Below, one piece after another: positions 24,488-33,748 of a stretch of 64,000 nt of DNA (position 1 is its first letter; every line of letters starts with the position of its first letter). The position numbers were made by a program, and so were the translations under genes. A model generated the notes under the pieces. That model had not been told where the DNA came from. It ran no database searches and saw only the letters and a program-made list of their open reading frames with translations. The DNA is taken from contig CAYQQQ010000007.1 in assembly GCA_964420125.1 (NCBI GenBank), positions 124,001 through 188,000 on the forward strand, in the 5' to 3' direction. The stretch is from CAYQQQ01 sp964420125 (GTDB lineage Bacteria; Actinomycetota; Acidimicrobiia; Acidimicrobiales; Microtrichaceae).

Positions 24488-25438
24488 ATGGGCATCGCCA
24501 AGCGGCTGCTGCAGCTCGTGATCACCGTGCTCGCGGTGACCTTCTTCTCGGCGCTGCTGCTCGAGCTCCTGCCCGGAGACCCGGTGGAGGTGCTGGTGCC
24601 CTTCGGGGAGGAGAGCCAGCGCGAGGAGATCCGCCAGGACCTCGGCCTCGACGACCCGTTCGTCGTGCGCTACGGGCGCTGGCTGGGCGGCTTCGTGACC
24701 GGCGATCTCGGGAACTACTACACCGTCTCCTCCGAACGCCCGGTGTCGGAGCGCTTGGGCGAGGCGTGGCCGAAGTCGTTCCAGCTGATGCTCTACTCGC
24801 AGGTCCTGGCGCTGGTGATCGCCATCCCGGTGGGGGTGTTCGCCGCAGCCCGCAAGGACAAGCCGTTCGACCGGATCAGCAACGCCACCGCGTTCGCCAT
24901 GATCGCCATCCCCAACTTCGCCCTTGCCCTGGTGCTGCAGTACTACCTGGGGGTCAAGTGGAAGGTGTTCCCCACGAGCGGCTACACGCCGATCACGGAG
25001 AACCCCTCCGAGCACTTCCAGCAGATGGTCCTGCCCTGCATCACCCTGGCGGTCGGCCAGATCGCCGTCTACATGCGACTGCTGCGCTCGGACATGATCG
25101 CCACCCTGCAGCAGGACTTCATCCTCCTGGCCAAGGCCAAGGGCATGGCGCCTCGCCGGGTGCTGTTCCGCCATGCCCTGCGGCCCTCGTCGCTCACCCT
25201 GCTCACGGTGGCCGGGCTCAACGTGGGCACCCTGATCGGTGGTGCGCTGATCGTCGAGGTGCTCTTCCAGATCCCCGGGATCGGCTTCATGATGGCCGAG
25301 GCCATCGGCACCCGGCAGATCGTCGCCTTCCAGTCGCTGGTGGCGATCGTCGCCATCGCCTACGTCCTGATCAACTTCGGTGTCGACCTGCTCTACACCG
25401 TCCTCGACCCACGGATCCGTCATGACCGAGCACGCTGA
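24488..25438 (+). CDS. ABC transporter permease, DppB/OppB family
   Basis: A 316-residue inner-membrane permease with six predicted helices, a periplasmic-type loop after the first helix, and the cytoplasmic EAA loop LAKAKGMAPRRVLFRHALRP that docks on the ATPase. The N-terminus (GIAKRLLQLVITVLAVTFFS) matches OppB/DppB. It pairs with the next gene and its 3' end overlaps that gene by 17 bp, so the two are translationally linked. Confidence 0.93.
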   Translation: MGIAKRLLQLVITVLAVTFFSALLLELLPGDPVEVLVPFGEESQREEIRQDLGLDDPFVVRYGRWLGGFVTGDLGNYYTVSSERPVSERLGEAWPKSFQLMLYSQVLALVIAIPVGVFAAARKDKPFDRISNATAFAMIAIPNFALALVLQYYLGVKWKVFPTSGYTPITENPSEHFQQMVLPCITLAVGQIAVYMRLLRSDMIATLQQDFILLAKAKGMAPRRVLFRHALRPSSLTLLTVAGLNVGTLIGGALIVEVLFQIPGIGFMMAEAIGTRQIVAFQSLVAIVAIAYVLINFGVDLLYTVLDPRIRHDRAR

Positions 25439-26381
25439 AGCCGAGACCCACGGCGTCGGCCTGGCCCCCTCGATGGTGGCCGAGGCCGAGGCGATCGGCG
25501 TCGGCATCGGGCAGACCCCAGCTGCCGGTCCACCCGTCGCCCGCAGGCGCATCGGCGTCCTGGCCTGGTTCGCCATCGGCTGGCTCGTGCTCATCCTGGC
25601 GCTGGCCCTCCTGGCACCCGTGCTGCCCATCCCCGATCCGACGGAGTCGTTCCCCGAGATCGCTCGCAAGGGTCCCAGCGCTGGCCACGTCCTCGGGGGT
25701 GACGCTCTCGGCCGTGACCTCCTCTCGCGGATCATCTGGGGAGCACGCTCGAGCTTCGCGGTGGGCTTCGGTGCGGTCGCGTTCGGTCTGCTGATCGGCG
25801 GGTTCCTGGGTCTGGTGACGGGGTTCTTCCGCGGTCGCACCGATGCGATCGTCACCCCGATCATGAGCCTGCTGCTGGCCATCCCCCAGTTCGTGCTCGC
25901 GTTGTCGTTGGTCACCGTGCTCGCCGGGGGCGAGGACGTCAGCTCGGTCCGTCGCATCGGCGTGGTGATCCTCGGGCTGGGCATCGTGTCGATCCCCATC
26001 CTCGGCAGGATCACGCGGGCCAACACCCTCACGTGGTCGGAACGTGAGTTCGTGACCGCCTCCAAGGCCATGGGAGCCAAGAGCTGGCGCGTCATGTTCC
26101 GGGAGGTGCTGCCCAACGTGGTACCGGCCATGCTCTCCATCGCCCTGCTCGGCGTGGGGGTCGCCATCATCGCCGAGGGCGGCCTCAGCGTGTTCGGTGT
26201 GGGGGTCCAGCTGCCCACGCCGTCGTGGGGCAACATCATCGCCGCCGACCGGGGCGAGCTGCGTCGGGCGCCGCACATCATCCTGTTCACCACGATCGTG
26301 CTCTTCCTCACCGTGCTGGCCCTGAACTTCCTCGGCGACGTGATCAGCAAGCGCTTCGACGTGCGGGAGGGCCAGCTGTGA
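25422..26381 (+). CDS. ABC transporter permease, DppC/OppC family
   Basis: A 319-residue permease. The first ~45 residues are a cytoplasmic tail, followed by a helix at about 48-68, a periplasmic domain containing GHVLGGDALGRDLLSRIIWG (the OppC signature), and five further helices. The EAA loop is ASKAMGAKSWRVMFREVLPN. The ATG at 25422 lies within the end of the DppB-type gene. Confidence 0.93.
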   Translation: MTEHAEAETHGVGLAPSMVAEAEAIGVGIGQTPAAGPPVARRRIGVLAWFAIGWLVLILALALLAPVLPIPDPTESFPEIARKGPSAGHVLGGDALGRDLLSRIIWGARSSFAVGFGAVAFGLLIGGFLGLVTGFFRGRTDAIVTPIMSLLLAIPQFVLALSLVTVLAGGEDVSSVRRIGVVILGLGIVSIPILGRITRANTLTWSEREFVTASKAMGAKSWRVMFREVLPNVVPAMLSIALLGVGVAIIAEGGLSVFGVGVQLPTPSWGNIIAADRGELRRAPHIILFTTIVLFLTVLALNFLGDVISKRFDVREGQL

Positions 26382-27628
26382 GCGTGGACGCGGCCGGGAT
26401 CCCCTCCCCCGCCCCGGGCATCGGCCTCCCCGGAGCGGCCCCCCTGTTGGAGGTCCACGACCTTCGGACCACCTTCAAGAGCCCTCGCGGCGCCGTGCGG
26501 GCCGTGGACGGCGTGAGCTTCGTGCTGGAGCGGGGCCGCACCCTTGGCCTCGTAGGTGAGTCCGGCTGCGGCAAGTCGGTGCTGTCGCGCTCGATCATGG
26601 GTCTGCTGCCTCGGTCCACCGCCACCCGCACCGGCGGCATCCTCTTCGAGGGCCACGACCTCACGGGCTACTCCGACGCCGACTACCGGTCCATCTGGGG
26701 CACAGAGATGGCGATGGTCTTCCAGGACCCGATGACCGCGCTCAACCCGGTGATGAAGATCGGCCGGCAGATCACCGAATCGCTCCGCCACCACCTCGAC
26801 ATGGACTCCGCCACCGCCAAGGCCACCGCGGTCGAGCTCCTGCGCTCGGTGCGCATACCCGAACCGGAGAAGCGCTTCGGCACGTACCCCCACCAGATGT
26901 CGGGTGGGATGCGTCAGCGCGTGGTGATCGCCGTGGCCCTGGCCTGCGGGCCGAAGCTGCTGATGGCCGACGAGCCCACCACCGCACTGGACGTGACGGT
27001 GCAGGCGCAGGTGCTGGACCTGCTCGCCGAACAGCAGCGGGAGCGCTACATGGCGATGATCCTCGTCACCCACGACCTGGGCGTGGTGGCCGGGCGTGCC
27101 CACGACATCGCCGTCATGTACGCCGGCCGCATCGTCGAGATGGCACCGACCGCCGCGCTGTTCGCCGGCATGAAGATGCCCTACACCGAGGCGCTGCTCT
27201 CCGCGATCCCCAAGCTCACCGACGCGCCGCACACCCGTCTGGCCGCCATCGGCGGGCGACCACCCGACCTGGTGAACCCCCCGACGGGGTGCGCCTTCGC
27301 CCCCCGCTGCCTGTACGCCCGACCACGGTGCCACCAGGAGCGACCCGAGCTGCGCCCCTCCCCCACCGACCCTGCGCACCTCTTCGCCTGCCACTACCCC
27401 GTGGACTCCCCCGAGACGCTCGAGATCAAGGACCGTCGGGCGGCGGAGGCGATGATGGCCACCTCCCCGCCTCCTCCGGCGGCGGCGTCCGCACCTCCGC
27501 CCTACATCCCGCCGAGCGCCGCACCGCCGTCCCCGGCGTCGGGCCCCCCGGCCGCGGCGCCGCCTCCAGCTCCCCCTGGGCCGCCGCCCTCTGCACAGCC
27601 GTTCCAGGAGCCTCCCCATGGCCGGTAG
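26378..27628 (+). CDS. Peptide ABC transporter ATPase, DppD/OppD family, with a proline-rich tail
   Basis: A 416-residue ATPase: Walker A GESGCGKS, Q-loop FQDPMTALNP, signature MSGGMRQR, Walker B LLMADEPTTALD, H-loop VTHD. After it comes the oligopeptide-type C-terminal region with CAFAPRCLYARPRC and FACHYP, usual in this family. The end is odd: residues 359-416 form a low-complexity tail with 25 prolines of 58 residues, unlike typical DppD. The oppF-type start lies inside the last codons (11-bp overlap). The GTG at 26378 overlaps the permease stop. Confidence 0.92.
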   Translation: MSVDAAGIPSPAPGIGLPGAAPLLEVHDLRTTFKSPRGAVRAVDGVSFVLERGRTLGLVGESGCGKSVLSRSIMGLLPRSTATRTGGILFEGHDLTGYSDADYRSIWGTEMAMVFQDPMTALNPVMKIGRQITESLRHHLDMDSATAKATAVELLRSVRIPEPEKRFGTYPHQMSGGMRQRVVIAVALACGPKLLMADEPTTALDVTVQAQVLDLLAEQQRERYMAMILVTHDLGVVAGRAHDIAVMYAGRIVEMAPTAALFAGMKMPYTEALLSAIPKLTDAPHTRLAAIGGRPPDLVNPPTGCAFAPRCLYARPRCHQERPELRPSPTDPAHLFACHYPVDSPETLEIKDRRAAEAMMATSPPPPAAASAPPPYIPPSAAPPSPASGPPAAAPPPAPPGPPPSAQPFQEPPHGR

Positions 27629-28637
27629 CGGCTCCGCTCACCTCCGCGACTCCGACGACGCCCTCCTGCGGGTGGAGAACCTCGTCGTGGAGTTCGCCGC
27701 CGGACGGGGCAAGACCGTCTCGGCGGTGGCCAACGTCAGCTTCGACCTGCAACGGGGTGAGACGCTCGGTCTCGTCGGCGAATCGGGCTGCGGGAAGTCC
27801 ACCACGGGCAAGGCCGTCATGCAGCTGCCTCCACCGACCAGGGGCAGCGTCCGCCTGGGCGACACCGAGCTCACCTCGCTGCGCGGGGAGGCGCTGCGCC
27901 GCACCCGTCCCCGCATGCAGATGATCTTCCAGGATCCGATCTCCTCGCTGAACCCGCGACGCACGGTGGCCGAGATCGTCGAGGAGCCCCTCAGGATCTG
28001 GAACATGGGGGGATCCGACGAGCGCGCCGCCAAGGTCCGGGAGGTCCTCGACACCGTCGGCATCGACACCTCGGCCGCAGCGGAGCGCAAGCCCCACGAG
28101 TTCAGCGGCGGGCAGTGCCAGCGGATCTCGATCGCCCGCGCCGTGGTCACAGAGCCCCAGCTGATCATCTGCGACGAACCCGTCTCGGCGCTGGACGTGT
28201 CGGTGCAGGCCCAGATCCTCAACCTCCTGGAGGAGATGAAGGAGCGCTACGGCCTCACGCTGGTCTTCGTGGCCCACGATCTGGCGGTCGTCAAGAACGT
28301 CTCGGACCGGGTGGCGGTGATGTACCTCGGCAAGCTCTGCGAGATCGGGCCTCCCCAGGAGCTCTACCGAGCGCCGGCCCATCCCTACACGGCCGCGCTG
28401 CTCTCGGCGATCCCCATCCCCGACCCACGCGTGCCCATCGACAGCGCCAACCACCTTGCGGGCGACCTGCCCTCGCCGATCGACCCGCCATCGGGGTGTC
28501 GGTTCCGCACACGGTGCCCCCGTGCCGCGGAGGTGTGCACCCACGCCGAGCCGCAGATGCAGCCGGTGGAGCACGACCACTTCGTGGCCTGTCACCACCC
28601 GCTGGTGACCCCCGTCGAGGTCGCCCCACGCGCCTGA
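27618..28637 (+). CDS. Peptide ABC transporter ATPase, DppF/OppF family
   Basis: A 339-residue ATPase: Walker A GESGCGKSTTGK, Q-loop FQDPISSLNPRRTV, signature FSGGQCQR, Walker B LIICDEPVSALDVS, H-loop VAHDLAVV. The C-terminal region GCRFRTRCPRAAEVC and FVACHHP is the oligopeptide-type domain. It forms the heterodimeric motor with the preceding ATPase. Its TGA abuts the stop of the convergent aminotransferase without a gap (TGATCA). Confidence 0.94.
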   Translation: MAGSGSAHLRDSDDALLRVENLVVEFAAGRGKTVSAVANVSFDLQRGETLGLVGESGCGKSTTGKAVMQLPPPTRGSVRLGDTELTSLRGEALRRTRPRMQMIFQDPISSLNPRRTVAEIVEEPLRIWNMGGSDERAAKVREVLDTVGIDTSAAAERKPHEFSGGQCQRISIARAVVTEPQLIICDEPVSALDVSVQAQILNLLEEMKERYGLTLVFVAHDLAVVKNVSDRVAVMYLGKLCEIGPPQELYRAPAHPYTAALLSAIPIPDPRVPIDSANHLAGDLPSPIDPPSGCRFRTRCPRAAEVCTHAEPQMQPVEHDHFVACHHPLVTPVEVAPRA

Positions 28638-30062
28638 TCAGGGGCTGTCGGGACCGCTCGGGTGGCTCGCCGTCGCGGGACCCAGATCCGAGTCGCGGCA
28701 GCCGGCGAAGCCGGCGATGAACCCGACGAGCGCCTCGAGGTCCCCGGCGTCGGTGCCCCAGCCGCAGGAGGCGCGCAGCGCCGACGTCCCCCGCCCGGTG
28801 CGAGCCCGGAAGTGCTCGTCGAGCGCGCAGAAGTCACCGACTCCCGGCGACGCGAACGCCTCCGCCATCTGGGTGCGCGAGTAGCCACGCACCGCCTCTC
28901 CGGCACCCGGGTTGCAGAAGCAGCCGGAGCGCAGCGAGATGCCCTCCTCCGCAGCCAGCTCCTGCACTCGGCGGTCCTGCAGCATCGTTCCGTCGGGATC
29001 CAGCACGTTGAAGGCGATCGTGGCGCCTCGCAGGCCAGGCACGTCCGGCCCCAGCACCTCCACCACGGGCGCGCCACCCGGGTGTCGCGCTGCGGCGAAC
29101 GCTTCCAGCAGCGTCGAGGTGGCCCGGCTCACCCGCTCGTGGATCACCGGCACACCGATGCGCTCCATGAGCTCGATCCCGTCGGTGATCGCCGGAAGCG
29201 ACAGGAAGTCGGGGGTCCCGTCCTCGAAGCCGGCGTGACCCGGGCTCAGCCGGTGCTGGTCGGCGACCACCGACGCGAGCACGATCGTGCCCCCGGCGAA
29301 CCACGGTCGCCGGAGCTCCGCCAGGGCAGACCTTCGAGCCAGCAGGGCACCGACGCCGGTGGGGAACCCGAACATCTTGTAGAAGCTGATCGCCACGAAG
29401 TCGGCGGCGACCCTCGACAGGTCGAGCGCGTTGGTGGGCACGAAGGCGGCTGCGTCCAGCAGCACGGTCCAACCACGCTCCCGGGCCAGGTCCACCAGCT
29501 CGAGCGGGTGCTGCACCCCCGAGTAGTTCGACTGGGCGGGGAACGCGAAGAGCCCTCCGCCGGGAGCACCGCGCTCCAGCAGCGCGCGGGTGACGTCGAG
29601 GTCCAGTCGGAGCGAGGGCGACTCCAGGGGAGCGATCCCGATGCGCGCGCCTGCGCGCCGAGCGAACTCCCGCAGGCCGTTCACGCTGTTGTGGTTGTCC
29701 GCGCTGAGCAGGAGGCCACCACGATCGTGGAAGTCGAAGGCCTCTCCGACCAGCTTGATCGCTGCGGACGCGTTGGTCGTGAAGACGCACTCGTAGCCTT
29801 CTGCAGCACCGAAGTGCGTGAGCACCCGGTCGCGGGCCTCCTCGACGAGCTCGGTCGCCGGCGAGCTGGTCGGGTTGTGCGAGTGGGGGTTGCCGTAGGT
29901 GTGCTCCAGCAGCCGCTCGGCATGGCGGCGGATCTGGGAGGCGGCGTACAACCCGGAGCCGGTGTAGTCGAAGTAGCGGTGACCTCCTGCGTCGAGGCGT
30001 GAGAGCTCCTCGGCGCGGAAGCGATCCAGCTCCCGCGTGCCGAGATCGATGGCGGGGGTCAT
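28638..30062 (-). CDS. Class V aminotransferase / cysteine desulfurase, MOCOS-like
   Basis: A 474-residue PLP enzyme. RYFDYTGSGLYAASQIRRH at the N-terminus, TTNASAAIKLVGEAFDF, the PLP-lysine motif FVAISFYKMFGFPTGVGALL and the Cys-containing loop RSGCFCNPGAGE resemble the NifS-like domain of molybdenum-cofactor sulfurase (MOCOS). A cysteine desulfurase that loads sulfur onto a cofactor or protein is likely; no MOSC domain is fused. The ATG at 30062 overlaps the stop of the upstream DNA glycosylase by 4 bp. Confidence 0.85.
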   Translation of the reverse strand: MTPAIDLGTRELDRFRAEELSRLDAGGHRYFDYTGSGLYAASQIRRHAERLLEHTYGNPHSHNPTSSPATELVEEARDRVLTHFGAAEGYECVFTTNASAAIKLVGEAFDFHDRGGLLLSADNHNSVNGLREFARRAGARIGIAPLESPSLRLDLDVTRALLERGAPGGGLFAFPAQSNYSGVQHPLELVDLARERGWTVLLDAAAFVPTNALDLSRVAADFVAISFYKMFGFPTGVGALLARRSALAELRRPWFAGGTIVLASVVADQHRLSPGHAGFEDGTPDFLSLPAITDGIELMERIGVPVIHERVSRATSTLLEAFAAARHPGGAPVVEVLGPDVPGLRGATIAFNVLDPDGTMLQDRRVQELAAEEGISLRSGCFCNPGAGEAVRGYSRTQMAEAFASPGVGDFCALDEHFRARTGRGTSALRASCGWGTDAGDLEALVGFIAGFAGCRDSDLGPATASHPSGPDSP

Positions 30063-30697
30063 GGCCAGACCCCGGTCGAGTCGACCTCCCGCCAGCACCA
30101 CCAGGCCACCACCGACCGATGCGGGGAGAAGGGCCGACCCACGGAGCCGAAGTCGTGCGGCGAGAGAGCGGACGGGGCTCCGGTGGCCTTCGCCCATCCT
30201 GACCGAACCCCGAGGTCGCCGGTGGGCCACACGTCGGTGCGTCCGAGGTCGAAGATGAGGAACATCTGCGCCGTCCACTCACCGATCCCCTTCACCTGGC
30301 AGAGGTGCGCCACGACCCCGTGGTCGTCACGACGGGCGATCGTCTGCAGGTCCAGCGAGCCCTCCAGGCTCCGCAGCGCCAGGTCGCGCATCGCCGCCAC
30401 CTTGGCGCGCGACAACCCGGCGGACCGCAGGTCGTCGGCGCGCAGATCGAGCAGGGCCTCCGGGCTCACCTCTCCCACGACGTCCTGCACGCGCGCCCAG
30501 ATCGTCGAGGCTGCCCGGGTGGAGAGCTGCTGGAAGGCGATCGAGCGCGCAAGGGAGGAGAAGCGCCGAGACGGCGGCGTGGGGCGGAGCCCCTGCGGGG
30601 CGCCGTGGCGCTCCAGCAGGGCCGCAGCGAGGTCATGGCGTTCCGCCAGCTCCCCCGCTGCTGCGACCCACTCCCTCGGTGAACGTGCGACCGGCAT
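30059..30697 (-). CDS. HhH-GPD DNA glycosylase (AlkA-like)
   Basis: A 212-residue base-excision-repair enzyme. The helix-hairpin-helix VKGIGEWTAQMFLI is followed by the catalytic Asp in WPTGDLGVRSG. RRFSSLARSIAFQQLSTRAA at about 48-67 is the usual early helix pair. It should excise alkylated purines (3-methyladenine type). The N-terminal TATA-like domain of E. coli AlkA is missing, so it is the short bacterial form. ATG 30697 is chosen; an in-frame upstream GTG would add about 11 residues. It is co-translated with the class V aminotransferase. Confidence 0.88.
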   Translation of the reverse strand: MPVARSPREWVAAAGELAERHDLAAALLERHGAPQGLRPTPPSRRFSSLARSIAFQQLSTRAASTIWARVQDVVGEVSPEALLDLRADDLRSAGLSRAKVAAMRDLALRSLEGSLDLQTIARRDDHGVVAHLCQVKGIGEWTAQMFLIFDLGRTDVWPTGDLGVRSGWAKATGAPSALSPHDFGSVGRPFSPHRSVVAWWCWREVDSTGVWP

Positions 30698-30788
30698 CGT
30701 CGCCAGCTTGGCATGCCGCAGGACCGTCCCCACCGCAGGCGTGACCTCGGGTGGTCGACGTGGGCCGGGTGTGCTTGCATGCACCGGC

Positions 30789-32447
30789 GTGGAGCTCGAC
30801 GTCGCCAGCATCACCGAGGCCATCGCCCAGGCCCATCCCGAGCGGGAGTGCCTGCTCTTCAGGGACCGCCGGTTCACCTGGTACGACACGGCGCAACGCA
30901 CCCGACGACTGGCTCGCCTGCTGCACGACGCAGGGCTCGGGGCACGGGCTCCCTTCGGCTCGGTGCCGCCGTGGGAGTCGGTGCACGATCACGTGGCGCT
31001 CTACCTCCACAACGGCAACGAGTACCTCGAGGGCATGCTCGGCGCCTGGAAGGCTCGCTGCGCTCCTTTCAACGTCAACTACCGCTACGTCGCCGAAGAG
31101 CTGCATCACCTCCTCGACGACGCCGCCGCTGCCGCGGTGATCGTCCACGAGTGCTTCGCGCCGAGGTTGGCAGAGGTGCTGCCCCACCTTCGGCGTCCAC
31201 CAGAGGTGATCCTGCAGGTCGCAGACGGCTCCGGCCACCCACCCGACGCAGGTCTGCTGCCCGGGGTTCGGGACTACGAGCAGGCTGTCGCCGCCGCGGA
31301 CGCCTCCTTGCCCGAGGACCTCGTCTCGTCGTGGAGCGGCGACGACCTCTACCTCTGCTACACGGGCGGCACCACCGGAGCACCCAAGGGCGCCATGTGG
31401 CGCCAGGCCGACTTCCTGGTCGCGGCGCTGGGCGTCCGCCATCCCTCGGGACGCGAGCACACCTCGCTCGAGGAGGTGGTGGGCTCCGCCAAGGGCACCG
31501 TCCGTGCGCTGCCGGCTCCGCCGCTGATGCACGGTGCAGCCCACTGGAACGCCCTGTCGTGCTGGGTGGCGGGGGGCACGGTCATCCTCCAGGACCACCC
31601 GGAGCACCTCGACCCCGACGACGTCCTCGACGCCGCCGAACGCCACGGCGCAACCTCCCTGCTGGTGGTCGGAGATCCGGTGGCTCGTCCGCTGGCCGAC
31701 GCGCAGCGCGAACGTCCGCGCGACCTGCGCACGCTGCGGCACCTGCTCTCCGGCGGCGCCGTGCTCTCACCGTCGCTGAAGGCCGAGCTCGCTGTCCTGC
31801 TGGGGGGCGTCACCATCGTGGACGTGCTCGGCTCCACCGAGTCCGGCCGCCAAGGTGTGGCCAGCACGGCTCCCGGAGCCGATCCTGCCACGCACTTCGC
31901 CCCGTCGGACACCGCCGTGGTGCTCGACGAGGACCGTCGCCGTGCGCTGGCTCCCGGGGATCCGGAGCTCGGCTGGTTGGCGCAGACCGGACGGGTGCCG
32001 CTGGGCTACCTCGGCGACGAGGCAGCGACCGCCGCGACCTTCCCGGTGATCGACGGAGTGCGGCACTCGGTGGCCGGCGACCGCGCCCGATGGCTGCCCG
32101 ACGGCACCATCGAGCTGCACGGCCGTGACTCCGTGTGCATCAACACCGGTGGCGAGAAGGTCTTCGCCGAGGAGGTCGAGACCGCGCTCAAGACGCACCC
32201 CGACGTGTTCGATGCCGTCGTCTGCGGCCGGCCGTCCGCGCGCTGGGGCCAGGAGGTCGTCGCACTCGTGCAGCTGCGCGAGGGCCGGGAGCCGTCCGAC
32301 GAGGCGCTGCTCGACGCGGCGGGGATCCACCTCGCCCGCTACAAGCTGCCCAAGCAGTTGGTCCGCTTGCCGCGTCTCGTGAGATCCCCTTCGGGCAAGG
32401 CCGACTACCGGTGGGCGAGAGCGGTCGCCGAGGAAGCCGGTGGATGA
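30789..32447 (+). CDS. AMP-forming acyl-CoA synthetase
   Basis: A 552-residue adenylate-forming enzyme that activates a carboxylic acid to its CoA thioester. Visible are the P-loop YTGGTTGAPKGAMWR, LGSTESGRQG, INTGGEKVFAEEVE and the C-terminal catalytic Lys in RSPSGKADYRW. The pattern is that of fatty-acyl-CoA or steroid-type FadD enzymes (FadD17/FadD19-like); the substrate is unknown. The GTG at 30789 gives the family start; an AlkA-like glycosylase lies divergently 91 bases away. Its 3' end overlaps the next glycosylase gene by 8 bp. Confidence 0.92.
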   Translation: MELDVASITEAIAQAHPERECLLFRDRRFTWYDTAQRTRRLARLLHDAGLGARAPFGSVPPWESVHDHVALYLHNGNEYLEGMLGAWKARCAPFNVNYRYVAEELHHLLDDAAAAAVIVHECFAPRLAEVLPHLRRPPEVILQVADGSGHPPDAGLLPGVRDYEQAVAAADASLPEDLVSSWSGDDLYLCYTGGTTGAPKGAMWRQADFLVAALGVRHPSGREHTSLEEVVGSAKGTVRALPAPPLMHGAAHWNALSCWVAGGTVILQDHPEHLDPDDVLDAAERHGATSLLVVGDPVARPLADAQRERPRDLRTLRHLLSGGAVLSPSLKAELAVLLGGVTIVDVLGSTESGRQGVASTAPGADPATHFAPSDTAVVLDEDRRRALAPGDPELGWLAQTGRVPLGYLGDEAATAATFPVIDGVRHSVAGDRARWLPDGTIELHGRDSVCINTGGEKVFAEEVETALKTHPDVFDAVVCGRPSARWGQEVVALVQLREGREPSDEALLDAAGIHLARYKLPKQLVRLPRLVRSPSGKADYRWARAVAEEAGG

Positions 32448-33375
32448 GCTCCAGCGGACCCTCCGGGTGGAGGGGCGCTACGACCTCGTGCGCTCGATGC
32501 GCGCGCTGGCCGACGGCGGAGGGGACCCCACCTGGCGCTTCGATGGACGCAGGGGCACCAGCCGGGTGGTGCGGGGCATGTGGACCCCTGAGGGCGCGGC
32601 AGCAGTCGAGGTGGTCCACCGCGGGCCGGCGCTCGCGGCCCGGGCCATCGGCCCCGGCGGCTCCTGGGTGCTCGATCGACTGGATCTGCTGAGCGGACTG
32701 GCCGACGATCCCACTGGGTTCGACGCGGCGGTGCACCCTCGCGTCGCCGAGGTGCAGCGGCGCCATGGAGGGCTGCGCCTGGCCCGATCGCTGGTGGTGT
32801 GGGACGTCGTGGTGCCGATCGTGCTGGGCCAGCGCGTCACCACTGCGGAGGCCCGCCGGAGCTGGCAGGCGCTGGTCCGCCGCCACGGCCATCGGGCCCC
32901 GGGCACCTCCGAGGTTCTCCTGCCACCCCGGCCCGAGACGGTGGCCCACCTCGGCGACGGCGAATGGCACCGGCTCGGGGTGGAGCGTGGCCGAGCTGAC
33001 GCCGTGCGCGCCCTGCTGCGGGTCCTGCCCGCTCTGGAGCGCGTCGCCGAGAGAGCGCCCGCCGACCCGTCGCGCACCGCGGACTTCCGTCGGGTCGCCG
33101 AGTCGGCGCGGCGCGTCGGCCCCTGGACCTCCACGGCGCTGGCCGGTGCCGTGCTGGCCGACCCCGACGTGGTGCTGCTCGGCGACCTCCACCTCCCCCA
33201 CACCGTCTGCCATGTGCTCGCCGGTGAGCCGCGGGGCGGCGACGAGCGGATGCTGGAGCTGCTGGAGCCGTTCCGGCCCCACCGCGGCCGCGTGGTGCGG
33301 CTGCTCAAGGCTTCCGGGGCGGGTGCGCCCCGCTTCGGTCCTCGCCTCGCCCCCGCATGGCCACACGGGCGCTGA
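32440..33375 (+). CDS. DNA-3-methyladenine glycosylase 2-like HhH protein
   Basis: A 311-residue protein. The second half has VPIVLGQRVTTAEARRSWQ (HhH-GPD entry helices), RRVGPWTSTALAGAVLADPD (hairpin) and DVVLLGDLHLPHTVC, where the Asp sits at the catalytic position. LEPFRPHRGRVVRLL is the typical final helix. The N-terminal ~100 residues resemble the AlkA-type beta domain. Family members remove 3-alkyladenine and similar lesions. GTG at 32440 overlaps the acyl-CoA synthetase by 8 bp, an unusual partnership. Confidence 0.75.
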   Translation: MDELQRTLRVEGRYDLVRSMRALADGGGDPTWRFDGRRGTSRVVRGMWTPEGAAAVEVVHRGPALAARAIGPGGSWVLDRLDLLSGLADDPTGFDAAVHPRVAEVQRRHGGLRLARSLVVWDVVVPIVLGQRVTTAEARRSWQALVRRHGHRAPGTSEVLLPPRPETVAHLGDGEWHRLGVERGRADAVRALLRVLPALERVAERAPADPSRTADFRRVAESARRVGPWTSTALAGAVLADPDVVLLGDLHLPHTVCHVLAGEPRGGDERMLELLEPFRPHRGRVVRLLKASGAGAPRFGPRLAPAWPHGR

Positions 33376-33381
33376 CGCCCG

Positions 33382-33579
33382 TCACTCCTTCAGCGCCACG
33401 GCGTTGGGCGTCACGTGCAGCTTCGGCTCGAAGCCCGCCGACTCAGCGGCGCGGGCCTCCCCCCGCACGCTCGCTCGCAGCTCCGCACGGCAGCCCTCGC
33501 ACGGGCCGTAGTGGAGCTCCACGGCGGTGCCGCCGCACCGAGGGCAGGCGAACTCGAGCGGTGCCAACGGTTCCTGCAT
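33382..33579 (-). CDS. Small zinc-ribbon protein
   Basis: A 65-residue protein with CPRCGG and CEGC separated by about 15 residues, a zinc-ribbon-like pair of CxxC knuckles, followed by a basic/Ala-rich stretch. It may bind nucleic acid or a protein partner; no family is recognised. It is convergent with the glycosylase gene, 6 bases away. Confidence 0.65.
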   Translation of the reverse strand: MQEPLAPLEFACPRCGGTAVELHYGPCEGCRAELRASVRGEARAAESAGFEPKLHVTPNAVALKE

Positions 33580-33736
33580 CGGCCCATCTCAGCACAGCGC
33601 CGCGCCACGGGAGCGGATGGGACCCCCGAGAACCGTGCGGCCCCGTGACGATCCCCAGGACGTCCGCCGACGCGTCGAGGCCGTCCACCGCCGATCCACA
33701 GGTACGACCCTCTGGATGCCCACAGGAGGCCCGTCG

Positions 33737-33742
33737 TACGGT
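33737..33742 (+). promoter_or_regulatory. -10 box for the 77-residue protein (leaderless)
   Basis: TACGGT is 6 bases before the ATG at 33749. Confidence 0.4.
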
Positions 33743-33748
33743 CGGTCC

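Noticed and set aside
24284..27619. 1111-codon antisense frame across the peptide transporter
   Set aside because: Composition is low-complexity and the sense strand carries complete ABC transporter motifs.
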